Positions 1-7,675 of a DNA stretch of 64,000 nt are shown here, in pieces. A model generated the notes under the pieces. That model had not been told where the DNA came from. It saw nothing but the letters and a program-made list of their open reading frames with translations, and searched no databases. The stretch covers positions 1,328,501 through 1,392,500 of the forward strand of contig NZ_CP017781.1 of NCBI RefSeq assembly GCF_001856665.1. Reading direction: 5' to 3'. The DNA is from Rhodobacter xanthinilyticus. GTDB lineage: Bacteria; Pseudomonadota; Alphaproteobacteria; Rhodobacterales; Rhodobacteraceae. The position numbers and the translations under genes were made by a program. How positions within the stretch are numbered: position 1 is the stretch's first letter; each line of letters begins with the position of its first letter.

Positions 1-292
1 CGCCGCGCGGCGGATCGGTCTTGTCGCCCTCGATCACGCGCGGCGTAAAACCGCCCTTCGGCTCGGTCTTGTCGAGCGCTTCGGGCAGTTTGACGATCTC
101 GATCGCCCGCGCGCGATGCGCCAGACGGCGGATGAAGCCACGCTCCTCGAGCGCCGTGATCAGCCGGTGGATCCCCGATTTCGACCGCAGGTCGAGCGCG
201 TCCTTCATCTCGTCGAACGAAGGCGGAACACCGTCCTGCGCCATTCGCTTCTGGATAAACTCCAGCAATTCCAATTGCTTGCGCGTAAGCAT
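1..292 (-). CDS. lexA: LexA SOS repressor (N-terminal part, cut by window edge)
   Basis: Transcriptional repressor of the SOS DNA-damage response. The frame starts at ATG 292 ([20 protein letters not shown]) and runs off the window at base 1, so about 97 residues are visible. They contain the LexA winged helix: [20 protein letters not shown] is the recognition-helix region and [12 protein letters not shown] the wing and hinge. The C-terminal self-cleavage/protease domain lies outside the window. It is the last visible gene of the trp-moa-moe cluster on this strand, but a 128-base gap and its own promoter separate it from moeA. An SOS box overlapping its -10 implies autoregulation. Family assignment is secure from the N-terminus alone. 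Confidence 0.95.
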   Translation of the reverse strand, partial: MLTRKQLELLEFIQKRMAQDGVPPSFDEMKDALDLRSKSGIHRLITALEERGFIRRLAHRARAIEIVKLPEALDKTEPKGGFTPRVIEGDKTDPPRG

Positions 293-323
293 CCGGACCC
301 CTCCGCCAATACATCGCACCCAC

Positions 324-338
324 GTTCGTTAAAGGTTC
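324..338 (-). promoter_or_regulatory. SOS box GTTC-N7-GTTC of lexA
   Basis: The plus strand reads GTTCGTTAAAGGTTC, an exact GTTC-N7-GTTC direct repeat, which is the LexA recognition sequence established for Rhodobacter and other alphaproteobacteria. It overlaps the -10 hexamer and the expected transcription start of lexA, the place for a self-repressing operator. It is 31 bases upstream of the lexA ATG. Confidence 0.9.
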
Positions 339-363
339 TAGCGCTGTTCCCCTTTCGTGTCAA
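335..363 (-). promoter_or_regulatory. lexA promoter
   Basis: On the minus strand the -35 is a perfect TTGACA (bases 363 to 358), followed by a 17-base spacer and a -10 TAGAAC (bases 340 to 335). This is one of the best sigma-70 matches in the window. The SOS box covers its downstream half. Confidence 0.8.
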
Positions 364-402
364 GAATTTGAACGAAACGACCGCCCCTATGCTTCATCTG
401 GT

Positions 403-416
403 GTTCACCGGTGAAC
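403..416. repeat. 14-bp perfect palindrome after moeA
   Basis: GTTCACCGGTGAAC is perfectly self-complementary and lies 4 bases beyond the moeA stop, about 40 bases upstream of the lexA -35. It has no loop and no T-run, so it is not an ordinary terminator. Its half-site GTTC matches the SOS half-site but in inverted rather than direct orientation. Function unknown. Confidence 0.5.
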
Positions 417-420
417 GGGG

Positions 421-1602
421 TCAGAGCGGCAGATACTCCACGATCTCGCCCGCGCCGCGCGGGCCGTCGCCCAGGGGCCGGATCAGGAGCGCATTCGCCT
501 CCGCCAGGAGCATCATCTGCGCCGAATCCTGGCTCTCGAACGGGGTGATCATGGGCAGATCGGGCCCGGGCTCGAGGCGCGCGCGCATGTAATGGCTGCG
601 CGGGCCGGTCGGGCCGGTCGCCGCGCCAAGGCGCGCGCGCAGCGGCGTCCGGGCCGGCGCGAGGCCCTGCATCGCGGCGAGCATCGGCTCGAGAAAGAGC
701 TTGGCGCAGACGAGCGCGGCCACCGGGTTGCCGGGCATCCCGAGCAAAACCGCGCCGCCCATCCGCCCCGCCATCAAGGGCTTGCCCGGCCGCATCGCGA
801 TCTTCCAGAAGGCGCGCTCGAGCCCGAGATCGGCCGCGACCGCGCCGACGAGATCATGCGCGCCGACCGAAGCCCCGCCCGAGGTCACGATCAGATCCAC
901 GCCCTCGGCGAGGCCGAAAATCATCCGCAAGCTCGCCTCGTTATCGCGCGCGATCGGCAGCATCCGCACCTCGGCGCCCGCGGCCTCGGCCGCCGCGGCG
1001 AGGGTGAAATTGTTCGAGCACAGGATCTGATCGGGGCCGGGCGCCTCGCCGGGCATCACGAGCTCATCCCCCGTCGCGATGATCGCGACGACGGGGCGGC
1101 GATGCACCTCGAGCTCGGCCACGTTCATCGCGGCGAGCAGGCCCAGATCGCGCGGCGTGAGCGCGCGGCGCGGGAAAAACGCCATCCCTTCGGTGAAATC
1201 CTGGCCGCGGGGGCGGATGTTGGGGTTGGCGGACAGGCTGGCGGGCAGGGTGATCGTCTCGCCCGCGCGCGTGACATCCTCTTGCAGCACCACGACGCCG
1301 GCGGGCGCCGGGGTGGGCGCGCCGGTGAAGATCCGCACCGCCTGGCCGGGGGCGAGGGGGCCGGTATAGCCGCGCCCGGCCGCCGCCTCGCCGTCGACGC
1401 GCAACACCGCGCCGGGGCGATGATCGGCGGCGGCGAGCCAGTAGCCATCCATCGCCGAGGCATCGAAGGGCGGCTGCGTGAGCCCCGCCACCGCGGGCGC
1501 GGCGAGCACGCGCCCCGCGCCCGCGCGCAGCGCGACCCGCTCCGAGGGCAGCGCCCGCACCAGATCCAGAACCTTGGCCAGCGCCTCCTCGACCGGGATC
1601 AT
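421..1602 (-). CDS. moeA: Molybdopterin molybdenumtransferase MoeA
   Basis: Inserts molybdate into adenylylated molybdopterin, the last step of molybdenum cofactor synthesis, in the cytoplasm. The product is 393 residues, usual for the family. It shows the N-terminal MoeA pattern (QPPFDASAMDGYWL), the MoCF_biosynth core (ATGDELVMPG; SGGASVGAHDLV) and the substrate loop GMPGNPVAALVC, then the small C-terminal domain. I start at ATG 1602 (MIPVEEALAKVL) because GGAG lies 7 bases upstream; an ATG at 1641 would add 13 non-conserved residues inside moaC. The start is 4 bases after the moaC stop, so the genes are almost certainly cotranscribed. Confidence 0.95.
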   Translation of the reverse strand: MIPVEEALAKVLDLVRALPSERVALRAGAGRVLAAPAVAGLTQPPFDASAMDGYWLAAADHRPGAVLRVDGEAAAGRGYTGPLAPGQAVRIFTGAPTPAPAGVVVLQEDVTRAGETITLPASLSANPNIRPRGQDFTEGMAFFPRRALTPRDLGLLAAMNVAELEVHRRPVVAIIATGDELVMPGEAPGPDQILCSNNFTLAAAAEAAGAEVRMLPIARDNEASLRMIFGLAEGVDLIVTSGGASVGAHDLVGAVAADLGLERAFWKIAMRPGKPLMAGRMGGAVLLGMPGNPVAALVCAKLFLEPMLAAMQGLAPARTPLRARLGAATGPTGPRSHYMRARLEPGPDLPMITPFESQDSAQMMLLAEANALLIRPLGDGPRGAGEIVEYLPL

Positions 1603-1606
1603 ACCT

Positions 1607-2080
1607 TCACTCCGCCTCGTAACGGCCTGATTTGCCGCCATCTTTCAGGACAACGCGCACCCCTTCGATGCGCATCGACTTCTCCACCGCTTTCAGCATG
1701 TCATAGACCGTGAGCGCCGCCGTGGTGACCGCGGTCAGCGCCTCCATCTCGACGCCGGTCTGCCCCGAGGTCTTCACCGTCGCGCGGATCCGCACCCCGG
1801 GCAGCCCCGGATCGGGCGTCAGATCGAGCGCGACCTTGGTGATCGGCAGCGGATGGCAGAGCGGGATCAGCTCGGCGCATTTCTTCGCCCCCATGATCCC
1901 CGCGACCCGCGCGATCCCCAGAACATCTCCCTTTTTCGCCGTGCCTTCAAGCACATAGGCGAGCGTCTCGGGCGTCATCACCACCGCGCCCTCGGCGGTT
2001 GCCACCCGGTCGGTCACGGCCTTGTCGGAGACATCGACCATATGGGCCTGACCGGCGGCGTCGAAATGCGACAGGCTCAT
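1607..2080 (-). CDS. moaC: Cyclic pyranopterin monophosphate synthase MoaC
   Basis: Works with MoaA to convert GTP to cyclic pyranopterin monophosphate, the first committed step to molybdopterin. The product is 157 residues, typical length. Family signatures are [15 protein letters not shown] (substrate-binding Cys/His motif) and [17 protein letters not shown]. The ATG at 2080 overlaps the trpC stop in an ATGA arrangement, so translation is probably coupled to tryptophan-pathway genes with no metabolic link. This trp-moa order recurs in Rhodobacteraceae. Confidence 0.96.
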   Translation of the reverse strand: MSLSHFDAAGQAHMVDVSDKAVTDRVATAEGAVVMTPETLAYVLEGTAKKGDVLGIARVAGIMGAKKCAELIPLCHPLPITKVALDLTPDPGLPGVRIRATVKTSGQTGVEMEALTAVTTAALTVYDMLKAVEKSMRIEGVRVVLKDGGKSGRYEAE

Positions 2081-2871
2081 GCGATCTCCAGCAGCTTGCG
2101 CGTCGCCCCCGCGACATCCTCTTGCCGCATCAGGCTCTCGCCGATCAGGAAACGCCGCGCGCCGACCGCGGCCATCGCGGCCATATCGGCGGGGGTGAAG
2201 ATGCCGCTCTCGCACACGAGCTCGCGGCCCTCGGCCAGGATCACCGGCGCAAGCGCGCGCGTCACATCCAGCGTGACCTCGAAGGTCTTGAGATTGCGGT
2301 TGTTGACCCCCATCAAGGGCGAGCGCGTGACCTTCAGCGCGCGCGCGAGCTCCTCGGCGTCATGGACCTCGACGAGCACATCCATGCCCCAGTCCGTCGC
2401 TGCCGCCTCGAGCTCGGCCGCGAGGCTGTCCTCGACGGAGGCCATGATGATCAGGATGCAATCGGCCCCCCAGGCGCGCGCCTCGGCGACCTGATAGGTA
2501 TCATAGAGGAAATCCTTGCGCAGCGCCGGCAGCCCGCAGGCCCCCCGCGCGGCGCGCAGATACTCCGGCGCGCCCTGGAAACTCGGCGCATCGGTCAGCA
2601 CCGAGAGACAGGCCGCGCCCCCCGCCTCATAGGCACGCGCGAGCGCCGGCGGGTCGAAATCGGGGCGAATGAGCCCCTTCGAGGGCGAGGCTTTCTTGAT
2701 CTCGGCGATCAGCCCGTAGACGGTCTCGGCCTTGGCGGCAAGCGCGCGGGCAAAGCCGCGGGTGGGCTCTTGGGCGCGCGCCTCGGCCTCCACCGCGCCA
2801 AGCGGGCGCGCGGCTTTCGCGGCGGCGATCTCTTCGAGCTTGTAGGCCTTGATCTTGTCGAGAATGTTCAT
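2077..2871 (-). CDS. trpC: Indole-3-glycerol phosphate synthase
   Basis: Closes the indole ring: CdRP to indole-3-glycerol phosphate in tryptophan synthesis. It is a 264-residue single-function TrpC, not the TrpC-TrpF fusion of enterics. TIM-barrel motifs are [11 protein letters not shown] (catalytic Lys, about residues 56-66), [18 protein letters not shown] and ESGIFTPAD. Both ends overlap neighbours by four bases: its ATG overlaps the trpD stop and its stop overlaps the moaC start, so it sits inside one tightly packed transcript. Confidence 0.97.
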   Translation of the reverse strand: MNILDKIKAYKLEEIAAAKAARPLGAVEAEARAQEPTRGFARALAAKAETVYGLIAEIKKASPSKGLIRPDFDPPALARAYEAGGAACLSVLTDAPSFQGAPEYLRAARGACGLPALRKDFLYDTYQVAEARAWGADCILIIMASVEDSLAAELEAAATDWGMDVLVEVHDAEELARALKVTRSPLMGVNNRNLKTFEVTLDVTRALAPVILAEGRELVCESGIFTPADMAAMAAVGARRFLIGESLMRQEDVAGATRKLLEIA

Positions 2872-3887
2872 TCCGCCTCCGAGGTGATGCGCGCCAGCGT
2901 CTCGACCGCGCGCAGCGCCGCGCCCGACTCGATCGAGGCCGCGGCGATCTCGACGCCCTCCTTGAGCCCCGCGGCCTTCTCCGCCACGATCAGCGCGGCC
3001 GCCGCATTGAGCAGCACCGCGTCGCGGTAAGCCCCCGTTTCGCCTTCCAAAATCGCGCGCAACGCGGCGGCGTTCTCGGCCGGCGTGCCGCCCAGAATAT
3101 CGCGCAGCGGATGCGCGGGCAGCCCGGCGTCCTCGGGGTGGATCTCAAATCCGCGCACCTTGCCGCCCTCGAGCGCCGCGACCGAGGTCGCGCCGGTGAT
3201 CGAGATTTCGTCCATCCCGTCCGCGCCATGCACGAGCCAGGCCTTCTCCGAGCCGAGCTCCTTCAGCGTCTCGGCCATCGGCCAGATCAGATCGGGGGCG
3301 AAGGCGCCGGTGAGCTGGCGTTTGACGCCCGCGGGGTTGGTCAGCGGCCCGAGGATGTTGAAGATCGTCTTGCAGCCCAGATCGAGCCGCACCGGCATCA
3401 CATGTTTCATCGCCGGGTGGTGCATCGGCGCCATCATGAAGCCGATCCCGGCCTCCTTGAGCGCGCGCTCGACCACGCGGGCCTCGCGCATCACATTGAT
3501 GCCGAGCGCCGAAAGCGCATCGGCCGAGCCCGATTTCGAGGAGAGATTGCGGTTGCCGTGTTTGGCGACCGGCACGCCCGCGCCGGCCACGACAAAGGCC
3601 GTCGCGGTGGAGATATTGAGCGTGCCAAGCGCGTCGCCGCCGGTGCCGACGATGTCGATCGCGCCTTCGGGCGCGCGCACCGGCACGCATTTGGCGCGCA
3701 TCACCGCGGCGGCGGCCGCATATTCCGCGACCGACTCGCCGCGCGCGCGCATCGCCATGAGGAGCCCCGCCATCTGCGCAGGGCTCGCGGTGCCCTCGAA
3801 AAGCTCCTCGAACGCGGCCTCCGCCTGCGCGCGCGACAGCGGCCCCTCGGAGGCCGCAAAGATCAGCGGTTTCATAGCATCGCTCAT
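2868..3887 (-). CDS. trpD: Anthranilate phosphoribosyltransferase
   Basis: Transfers phosphoribose from PRPP to anthranilate. 339 residues, usual size. The PRPP/magnesium loop GTGGD (residues 81-85), NISTATAF (91-98) and the anthranilate-site motif [15 protein letters not shown] (109-123) are all present. TrpD and TrpG are separate proteins here, unlike the fused TrpGD of E. coli. Its start overlaps the trpG stop (ATGA at 3884-3887). Confidence 0.97.
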   Translation of the reverse strand: MSDAMKPLIFAASEGPLSRAQAEAAFEELFEGTASPAQMAGLLMAMRARGESVAEYAAAAAVMRAKCVPVRAPEGAIDIVGTGGDALGTLNISTATAFVVAGAGVPVAKHGNRNLSSKSGSADALSALGINVMREARVVERALKEAGIGFMMAPMHHPAMKHVMPVRLDLGCKTIFNILGPLTNPAGVKRQLTGAFAPDLIWPMAETLKELGSEKAWLVHGADGMDEISITGATSVAALEGGKVRGFEIHPEDAGLPAHPLRDILGGTPAENAAALRAILEGETGAYRDAVLLNAAAALIVAEKAAGLKEGVEIAAASIESGAALRAVETLARITSEAE

Positions 3888-4471
3888 GCGCGCACCTTCA
3901 CTTTCGCTTCGTCGAGGAAATTGCGGATCATCTGATGGCCGTGTTCGGAGGCGATCGACTCGGGGTGGAACTGCACCCCCTCGATCAGCTTCTCGCGGTG
4001 GCGCAGGCCCATGATCATCCCGCCCTCGAGCCAGGCGGTGACCTCGAGGCAGTCGGGCAGGGTCTCGCGCTCGACGATCAGCGAGTGATAGCGGGTGGCC
4101 TGGAAGGGCGAGGGCAGGCCGCGGAAGACGCCTTTGCCCGCGTGGTGGATGGTGCCCATCTTGCCATGCACGATCTCGCCCGCGCGCACGACCCGCCCGC
4201 CGAAAGCCTCGCCGATCGTCTGATGGCCGAGGCAGACGCCCAAGAGCGGCACGCCCGCTTCCGCGGCGGCCAGCGTCAGCGGCAGGCAGATGCCCGCCGC
4301 GGCCGGGTCGCAGGGCCCGGGCGAGAGCACGATCGCCTCCGCCCCCATGCCCATCGCCGCCTGCACATCGAGCGCGTCGTTGCGCACCACCTTCACATCG
4401 GCGCCGAGTTCGCCGAAATAATGCACGAGGTTATAGGTGAAGCTGTCGTAGTTATCGATAAGCAGGAGCAT
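3884..4471 (-). CDS. trpG: Anthranilate synthase glutamine amidotransferase subunit
   Basis: Class I glutamine amidotransferase that supplies ammonia to TrpE for anthranilate synthesis. 195 residues. The catalytic triad is visible: Cys80 in GVCLGHQ, His169 and Glu171 in VQFHPES; the oxyanion PGPCDP loop is also present. It is the first gene of the trpG-trpD-trpC-moaC-moeA run. Its partner trpE lies 1.7 kb away in a different transcript (6157-7665), across the divergent gene at 4629. A PabA role in folate synthesis cannot be excluded, as this class can be shared. Confidence 0.95.
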   Translation of the reverse strand: MLLLIDNYDSFTYNLVHYFGELGADVKVVRNDALDVQAAMGMGAEAIVLSPGPCDPAAAGICLPLTLAAAEAGVPLLGVCLGHQTIGEAFGGRVVRAGEIVHGKMGTIHHAGKGVFRGLPSPFQATRYHSLIVERETLPDCLEVTAWLEGGMIMGLRHREKLIEGVQFHPESIASEHGHQMIRNFLDEAKVKVRA

Positions 4472-4628
4472 GGCGCATTTCCCGTAAGCCGCCCGGATTC
4501 TGGGGGTGAACCGGGAGTTTCGTCGGGCTATAGATGTTCAGAGCAGGGCGCCGGGGTCAAGGGTGGCGGGGCGAGAATGCCCGGCCTTGGGGCCGGCGCG
4601 AGGGCAAAAGATTGCGAGAGGGCAGGCA

Positions 4629-6125
4629 ATGGTGCGTGGGCTGATTGGCGGGCTGATGAGCGGCGGCGTGGTGGTGGGGCTGGGGCTCGGGGCGGCTTCG
4701 CTGATGGCGCCGCTGCCGCCCGGCGCGAACCGCGCCGAGGCGCCCGCGGCGCAGCCCGTGCCCGAGGCCGCGCCGCAGGTGGCGCTGGCGCCCGCCGCGA
4801 CCGATCTCCCGGAGGGGTCGGAATTTGCCCGCACCGCGCGCGAGCCGAGCCCGGTTCTGCCTGCCCCGCAAGGCACGCCGCAGGCCGGGCCCGCCGCGCC
4901 GCTCGCCCTCGCGCCCGAGGCCGAAAATGCCGCGCCGCCGGTGATCTCGACCGACCCGGGCGCGCCGCCGCAGGCCGCCGAGCCCGCCCCTGCGCCGCAG
5001 GCCGCGCCGGAAACGCCCGCGCTCGCGCTCGCTGAGCCCCCCGAGGCGGAGACGCCGCTGCCGGTGCCGCCGCCCGGCGAGGCGCTCGCGCCCGAGCTTG
5101 CGGCGCCCGAAACCGCGCCGGAAACCGCAAAGCCCGAGGCCGCTTCGCCCGAGGCCGCCCATCAGCCGGCGGCGGATCTGCCGCCTGTGCATCGCCCCGC
5201 CGAAGAGGCCGCACCGCCCGCCGAAGCGCCCGCCGCCGAGCCCGCGCCCGAGAGCGAGATCGTGCTGGTGCCCGATGGCGCCAACCCCGAGCGCCCGCGG
5301 GTCTTCACGCTCGAGCGTGCCGGCGAGGCCGCGCCCCCCGGCACCCCCGCGCCGAGCCTGACCAACGCGCCGCAGGTGCGCACCGGCCGGCTGCCGCAGA
5401 TCGGCGCCACGCCCGAGGCCGCCGCAGAGGCCACCGCAGAGGCCGCCACCGCGGGCGCCACCCGCCGCTATGCGCGCCCCTACACGCCCGAGCCGGGCAA
5501 GCCGATGCTCTCGATCCTGCTCGTCGACCCCGGTGCCGCGGCCGGCGGGCTCGATGCCAATACGTTGAAAACACTTGATCTTCCGATCACGATCGCGCTC
5601 GACCCGCAACGCCCCGACGCCCGCGCCGCCGCCGAGGATTACCGTGCGGCGGGCTTCGAGGTGGCGATCCTCGCGCAGGATCTGCCCGCCGGCGCGACGC
5701 CTGCCGACCTCGAGGTCGCGCTCGAGGTTTGGCGCGACACGATCCCCGAGGCGATGGCGTTGGTCGAAAGCGCCACCCCGAAGATCCAGAACAACCGCCC
5801 CCTCGCGCAGCAACTCGTCAAGGCGCTCGCCGCCGACGGGCTCGGCGTCGTCACCCAAAGCCAGGGCCTCGATGCCGAGGGCCAGCTCGCCGTGGCGGCG
5901 GGCCTGCCGGCGGCGAAGGTCTGGCGCGTGCTCGACGGCGCGCGCGAACGCGGCGCGGTGATCGAGCGCACGCTCGCCCGCGCGGCCTTCGAGGCGCAGC
6001 GCGACGGGCGGGTGATCGTGATGCTCTCGGCTTGGCCCGAATCGATCGCGGGCCTCACGACCTGGGCCGCGGGCGCGCAAGAGGTCACGCTCGCGCCGGT
6101 CTCGGCGCAGATGCTGGGCGAATAA
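4629..6125 (+). CDS. Degenerate YibQ/divergent polysaccharide deacetylase family protein with Pro/Ala linker
   Basis: 498 residues. Residues 1-25 form an N-terminal membrane anchor or signal (LIGGLMSGGVVVGLGLGAAS). About 260 residues of Ala/Pro/Glu-rich low-complexity sequence follow, then a C-terminal domain from about residue 295 (PMLSILLVDPGAAAGGLDAN) that aligns by eye with the divergent polysaccharide deacetylase (DUF610/YibQ) fold. The canonical IDD..G is replaced by VDP and the HEVLLH-type segment by FEVAILAQ, so the metal-binding residues appear lost. I start at ATG 4629, which directly precedes the hydrophobic segment; an ATG at 4506 would add 41 polar residues ahead of it. Likely periplasmic and structural. 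It is divergent from trpG and faces trpE. Confidence 0.7.
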   Translation: MVRGLIGGLMSGGVVVGLGLGAASLMAPLPPGANRAEAPAAQPVPEAAPQVALAPAATDLPEGSEFARTAREPSPVLPAPQGTPQAGPAAPLALAPEAENAAPPVISTDPGAPPQAAEPAPAPQAAPETPALALAEPPEAETPLPVPPPGEALAPELAAPETAPETAKPEAASPEAAHQPAADLPPVHRPAEEAAPPAEAPAAEPAPESEIVLVPDGANPERPRVFTLERAGEAAPPGTPAPSLTNAPQVRTGRLPQIGATPEAAAEATAEAATAGATRRYARPYTPEPGKPMLSILLVDPGAAAGGLDANTLKTLDLPITIALDPQRPDARAAAEDYRAAGFEVAILAQDLPAGATPADLEVALEVWRDTIPEAMALVESATPKIQNNRPLAQQLVKALAADGLGVVTQSQGLDAEGQLAVAAGLPAAKVWRVLDGARERGAVIERTLARAAFEAQRDGRVIVMLSAWPESIAGLTTWAAGAQEVTLAPVSAQMLGE

Positions 6126-6156
6126 CGCAAACGGCGGGCCCTGGGCCCGCCGCGCT

Positions 6157-7665
6157 TCAGCTGTTCGAGGGGCCCACGAACCGCCCCGCATCCTCGGCAG
6201 CCTTTCGCAAGGCCTTGGATTTGTTTACGGTTTCCTGGAACTCGGCCTCCGGGTCGCTGTCGAAGACGACCCCGCCGCCGGCCTGGATGTAAAGCGTGTG
6301 ATCCTTCACCACCGCGGTGCGCAGCGCGATGCACATATCCATCTCGCCATTCGCCGCGAAATAGCCCACGCCGCCGCCATAGATGCCGCGCTTTTCCGGC
6401 TCGAGCTCGTCGATGATCTCCATCGCGCGGACCTTCGGCGCGCCCGAGACGGTGCCCGCCGGCAGCCCCGCCAAGAGCGCTGAGAGCGCATCCTCGCCGT
6501 CGGCCAATTCGCCCACCACATTCGAGACGATATGCATGACGTGGCTGTAGCGCTCGATCACGAATTTCTCGGTCGGGTGGACGGTGCCGATCTTGGCGAC
6601 CCGGCCGACATCATTGCGCCCCAGATCGAGCAGCATCAGGTGCTCGGCGAGCTCCTTCTTGTCGGCGAGCAGATCCTCCTCGAGCGCGCGATCCTCGGCG
6701 GGCGTGGTGCCGCGCGGGCGGGTGCCGGCGATCGGGCGGATGGTGACCTCGCCCTCGCGCAGCCGCACCAGGATCTCGGGGCTCGCGCCGACGATCTGGA
6801 AACCGCCGAAATTGAGGTAGAACATGAAGGGCGAGGGGTTCGTGCGGCGCAGCGAGCGGTAGAGCGCGAACGGCGGCAGCGGGAAATCCGCCGCCCAGCG
6901 TTGCGCGGGCACGACCTGGAAGATATCGCCGGCGCGGATATATTCTTTCGCCTTTTCAACGGCCTGCTTGTAGCCCTCGGGGGTGAAGTTCGAGCGCAGC
7001 GGACCCACTTGCGCGACCTCGCCCATCTCGCGGGTCTGCGCGGGCGTGCGGTCGAGATCGCGCAGCGCATCCATCACCCGCTCGGCCGCCTGCGCATAGG
7101 CCGCCCGCGCCGAGAGGCCCGAGCCCTGGAACGCCGGCGCGCAGAGGATCACATCGCCCTTCACCCCGTCGAGCACCGCAACGAGCGAGGGCCGCAACAG
7201 CACCGCATCGGGCACGCCGATCGGGTCGGGGTTGATGTTGGGCAGGTGCTCGACAAGGCGGATCGTGTCATAGCCGAGATAGCCGAAGAGGCCGGCCGCA
7301 GCGGCGGGCAGATCCTCGGGCATCTCGATCCGGCTCTCCGCGATCAGCGCGCGCAGGCTCTCGAACGGGTGGCCGGGGAGCTCGTCGAAGCGCTCCTCGA
7401 ACCGCGCCTGACGGTTGATCCGCGCCGTCTCGCCCCGGCATTCCCAGATCACATCGGGCTTCATCCCCACGATCGAATAGCGCCCGCGCACCTCGCCGCC
7501 GGTGACCGATTCGAGCATGAAGGCGTTGGCTTGCGTATCGGCGAGCTTCAGCATCAGCGAGACCGGCGTGTCGAGATCGGCCGCGAGGCGCGCGTAGACG
7601 AGCTGGTTCTTGCCAGATTTCCAAGCCTGTTCAAAGGCTTCGAACGAGGGGGAGAGGGCGACCAT
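6157..7665 (-). CDS. trpE: Anthranilate synthase component I
   Basis: Converts chorismate plus ammonia (from TrpG) to anthranilate. 502 residues. The N-terminal regulatory region carries the MLESVTGGEVRGRYSIVG segment that forms the tryptophan feedback site in the family. The chorismate-binding core has PSPFMFYLNFGGFQIVGASPE, IAGTRPRG, LMLLDLGRNDVGRV, SGAPKVRAMEII and YGGGVGYF. AAGGAG lies 7 bases before ATG 7665. The stop of ppiD is 10 bases upstream, so the two are probably cotranscribed. No leader peptide or attenuator is visible in that 10-base gap. Confidence 0.97.
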   Translation of the reverse strand: MVALSPSFEAFEQAWKSGKNQLVYARLAADLDTPVSLMLKLADTQANAFMLESVTGGEVRGRYSIVGMKPDVIWECRGETARINRQARFEERFDELPGHPFESLRALIAESRIEMPEDLPAAAAGLFGYLGYDTIRLVEHLPNINPDPIGVPDAVLLRPSLVAVLDGVKGDVILCAPAFQGSGLSARAAYAQAAERVMDALRDLDRTPAQTREMGEVAQVGPLRSNFTPEGYKQAVEKAKEYIRAGDIFQVVPAQRWAADFPLPPFALYRSLRRTNPSPFMFYLNFGGFQIVGASPEILVRLREGEVTIRPIAGTRPRGTTPAEDRALEEDLLADKKELAEHLMLLDLGRNDVGRVAKIGTVHPTEKFVIERYSHVMHIVSNVVGELADGEDALSALLAGLPAGTVSGAPKVRAMEIIDELEPEKRGIYGGGVGYFAANGEMDMCIALRTAVVKDHTLYIQAGGGVVFDSDPEAEFQETVNKSKALRKAAEDAGRFVGPSNS

Positions 7666-7675
7666 CGGGGTCTCC

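Noticed and set aside
4472..4628. trp leader peptide and attenuator before trpG
   Set aside because: No short reading frame with clustered Trp codons and no competing hairpins visible; a TTGACC at 4555-4560 (minus strand) has no -10 at proper spacing.
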